DNA from: Bacillus dicomae
GTDB lineage: Bacteria; Bacillota; Bacilli; Bacillales; Bacillaceae_G
Length of the DNA: 64,000 nt
Assembly: GCF_006494425.1 (NCBI RefSeq)
Contig: NZ_VHIV01000003.1
Span: forward strand, 124,001 to 188,000
Reading direction: 5' to 3'
Every line of letters begins with the position of its first letter. Positions within the stretch are counted from its first letter, which is position 1. The notes beneath the pieces were generated by a model. That model made no database searches. It saw nothing but the letters and a program-made list of their open reading frames with translations, and was not told the DNA's origin. This document shows positions 62,499-64,000 of the stretch, one piece after another. The position numbers and the translations under genes were made by a program.

Positions 62499-63395
62499 TT
62501 AAACAGCCGCATGCGCTGCAATTTTTGATAAAATCGTTTGAAGTTTTTGATTTTCTTCTTCAGTTAATCCGAGTCTCGGATAACGAGAAGGTCCCCCAGC
62601 TTGCCCGTGCAATTCCATGGAGCGTTTCACGATTTGCACATATTTTCCGGACCCTTCAAGAAACTCGCAAAGAGGTAAAATCGCATCGTTTATTTCCCAA
62701 GCTTTTTCTAATTCACCATTTTGAAAATGCTCATACATTTTCGTGACAAGTCCCGGTACGATATTACCTGCTACTGAAACCCATCCCGTCGCACCAACTA
62801 AATAAGATTCCATAACTAAATCTTCAGATCCACAGAAGACTTGAAAAGCACCTTCGCCTTGTCTTACTAAATCTCTTGCTTTTCGAATATCCCCGCTAGA
62901 TTCTTTAATATGTGTAACATTTTCACAATCTTTTCCAATACGTAGCATGAGCTCTGTACTCATATCTACACCAGATGTAAACGGGTTATTGTATAGCATA
63001 ATTGGTATATTTACAGTGTTTGAGATTTCTTTAAAATGATAATAAATTTCCTCTTCCTTCGGTTTACAATAGTACGAATTAATAATTAATGCACAATCCG
63101 CTCCATGCGCTTTTGCATGTTTCGTATATTCAATCGTCTCTTTCGTCGTTTCCGCAGCAGTTCCAACAATAACTGGAATACGACCATCAACTTCTTTTAA
63201 TACTGTTTCTACCATTTTAAATCGTTCTTCTTTTGACAAACTAACAAACTCTCCTGTACTTCCATTTATAATAATGCCCGCCACTTTTTGCTCAATAAAG
63301 TAGTTTACGTTTTGTTTTACACCGTTCCAATTAATTTCTTGAAACTCATCCATCGGTGTGATTAATACTGGAAATGCTCCTTTAATTTTTTTCAT
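62499..63395 (-). CDS. DapA-family lyase, probable 1-pyrroline-4-hydroxy-2-carboxylate deaminase
   Basis: 298 residues from ATG 63395 (GGGAG upstream; an in-frame start lies 7 codons earlier). DapA motifs NGSTGEF, YNNP (catalytic Tyr) and the Schiff-base Lys in HIKESSGD. True DapA is in a lysine operon; here the neighbours are an ALDH and a racemase-like gene, matching hydroxyproline operons. Confidence 0.82.
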   Translation of the reverse strand: MKKIKGAFPVLITPMDEFQEINWNGVKQNVNYFIEQKVAGIIINGSTGEFVSLSKEERFKMVETVLKEVDGRIPVIVGTAAETTKETIEYTKHAKAHGADCALIINSYYCKPKEEEIYYHFKEISNTVNIPIMLYNNPFTSGVDMSTELMLRIGKDCENVTHIKESSGDIRKARDLVRQGEGAFQVFCGSEDLVMESYLVGATGWVSVAGNIVPGLVTKMYEHFQNGELEKAWEINDAILPLCEFLEGSGKYVQIVKRSMELHGQAGGPSRYPRLGLTEEENQKLQTILSKIAAHAAV

Positions 63396-63417
63396 ATTTA
63401 TCTCTCCCTTTACCATT

Positions 63418-64000
63418 TTATTTTAATAAAAATCCTGTCGGAAACGGATCTGTAGGGTCTAATAGAAACGTCTGCATCCCTGTAATAAAACCTCTACTTT
63501 CAAAACGGAAAATGTAACCCGTTTCTTCCTTCTTCACTTTTTCAACTGTTATAAAGCTATTAAATATACTTTCATTTATAAAAGGTTTATCCGCTATATA
63601 ATCATTTTTAAATAACGCATGAACATAAGACACAATAGTAGAAACAAAACCTGGCGATCGTACGATAAAGTTATCTTCATGAAAGGTAATCGACTTTATA
63701 TGGTTCTTTCCTTTTTGCGAAGAATCTACTAAAATAAGCCTTTTTATTAACGACTGTTTTTGTATAGCTTGTAGTGTACTTTCTCCCCACTTTTTCAATT
63801 CAGAAATGTTTTCAATATGAATTTCTGGTGAAGACGCACCTTTTTCTACAACTGCATATACTTTATCTGCTTGTATGAGAGAATAACTTATATTACCAAC
63901 CTGTAAATTTCCCTCAATCATATAACATAGTTTACTTTCAAACGAAACAGATACAACCTCATCATTCTCTACATACGCATGGACTGAAAATATGCCAGAT
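63418..64000 (-). CDS. Proline racemase-family protein, 5' end cut by window edge
   Basis: The frame stays open past an internal ATG (63921) to the window edge. Visible C-terminal residues include FSVHAYVENDEVVSVSF and SRGFITGMQTFLLDPTDPF, both typical of the family. Where hydroxyproline 2-epimerase has RSPCGTGT (catalytic Cys), this protein reads VRSPGFVST, so the second catalytic cysteine is missing. Racemase activity is therefore doubtful. Confidence 0.8.
   Translation of the reverse strand, partial: SGIFSVHAYVENDEVVSVSFESKLCYMIEGNLQVGNISYSLIQADKVYAVVEKGASSPEIHIENISELKKWGESTLQAIQKQSLIKRLILVDSSQKGKNHIKSITFHEDNFIVRSPGFVSTIVSYVHALFKNDYIADKPFINESIFNSFITVEKVKKEETGYIFRFESRGFITGMQTFLLDPTDPFPTGFLLK

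Noticed and set aside
1-64000. CRISPR arrays, tRNA or rRNA genes, intact IS elements
   Set aside because: No direct-repeat/spacer pattern, cloverleaf, or transposase was seen on reading.

Overview
The window looks like chromosomal DNA of a Bacillus cereus-group bacterium. The reasons are low GC with A/T-rich spacers, strong AGGAGG-type ribosome binding sites, frequent TTG/GTG starts, many intrinsic hairpin-plus-T terminators, and a gene set typical of that group: two AA10 chitin-active oxygenases, an acoABCL operon, a PlyL-type endolysin C-terminus, and many GNAT acetyltransferases and DUF proteins. I see no rRNA, tRNA, CRISPR array, intact IS element or intact prophage. Most genes lie on the minus strand.

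Layout. (1) 1-3.5 kb: a cassette with an RpiR regulator, an M20 amidohydrolase, a GNAT acyltransferase and an enolase-superfamily N-acylamino acid racemase, the arrangement known for D- to L-amino acid conversion via N-succinyl intermediates. (2) 3.5-4.3 kb: an ABC-F remnant and a DUF3977 gene. (3) 4.4-17.5 kb: acoR and the acetoin dehydrogenase operon acoABCL, with about 6.5 kb of unrelated genes between them. The operon has a textbook sigma-54 promoter and a 44-bp palindrome upstream. (4) 17.5-23.5 kb: small stress and metabolic genes (DinB, SDR, GrpB, uridine-kinase-like, PP2C, HIT), with a Nudix gene broken by one in-frame stop between two DUF4181 paralogs. (5) 23.5-29.7 kb: a glycine-betaine-type ABC transporter with a divergently encoded binding protein, a ClpP paralog beside an ECF-like sigma factor, a [2Fe-2S] ferredoxin, rpiA and a YjcF-like GNAT. 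(6) 29.8-43.3 kb: a multidomain chitin LPMO, a macrolide-type glycosyltransferase, an SLH-anchored ComEC-like metallo-beta-lactamase with its DUF3006 partner, a GH25 endolysin beside a decayed fragment, a serine hydrolase and a PadR-HAAS pair. (7) 43.4-49.3 kb: HelD, a methyltransferase, a GGCT-family protein and RecQ. (8) 49.5-58.8 kb: small hypothetical genes, two similar candidate small RNAs, a DUF6884 protein, a possible HExxH peptidase, an M3 oligopeptidase, PpaC, a second LPMO and an RsgA fragment. (9) 58.9-64 kb: a CMD-family protein, an AGCS symporter, then an aldehyde dehydrogenase, a DapA-like lyase and a proline-racemase-like gene that together resemble a hydroxyproline catabolic operon.

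Many genes are single units closed by their own terminator. The clearest co-operating sets are the D-amino acid cassette, aco, the betaine transporter, sigma plus ClpP, PadR plus HAAS, SLH-MBL plus DUF3006, and the hydroxyproline-type set. Six or seven small broken genes show ongoing decay. Several starts were moved to fit ribosome binding sites (or, for acoA, the promoter) and are explained in each entry. All functions are inferred from sequence alone.
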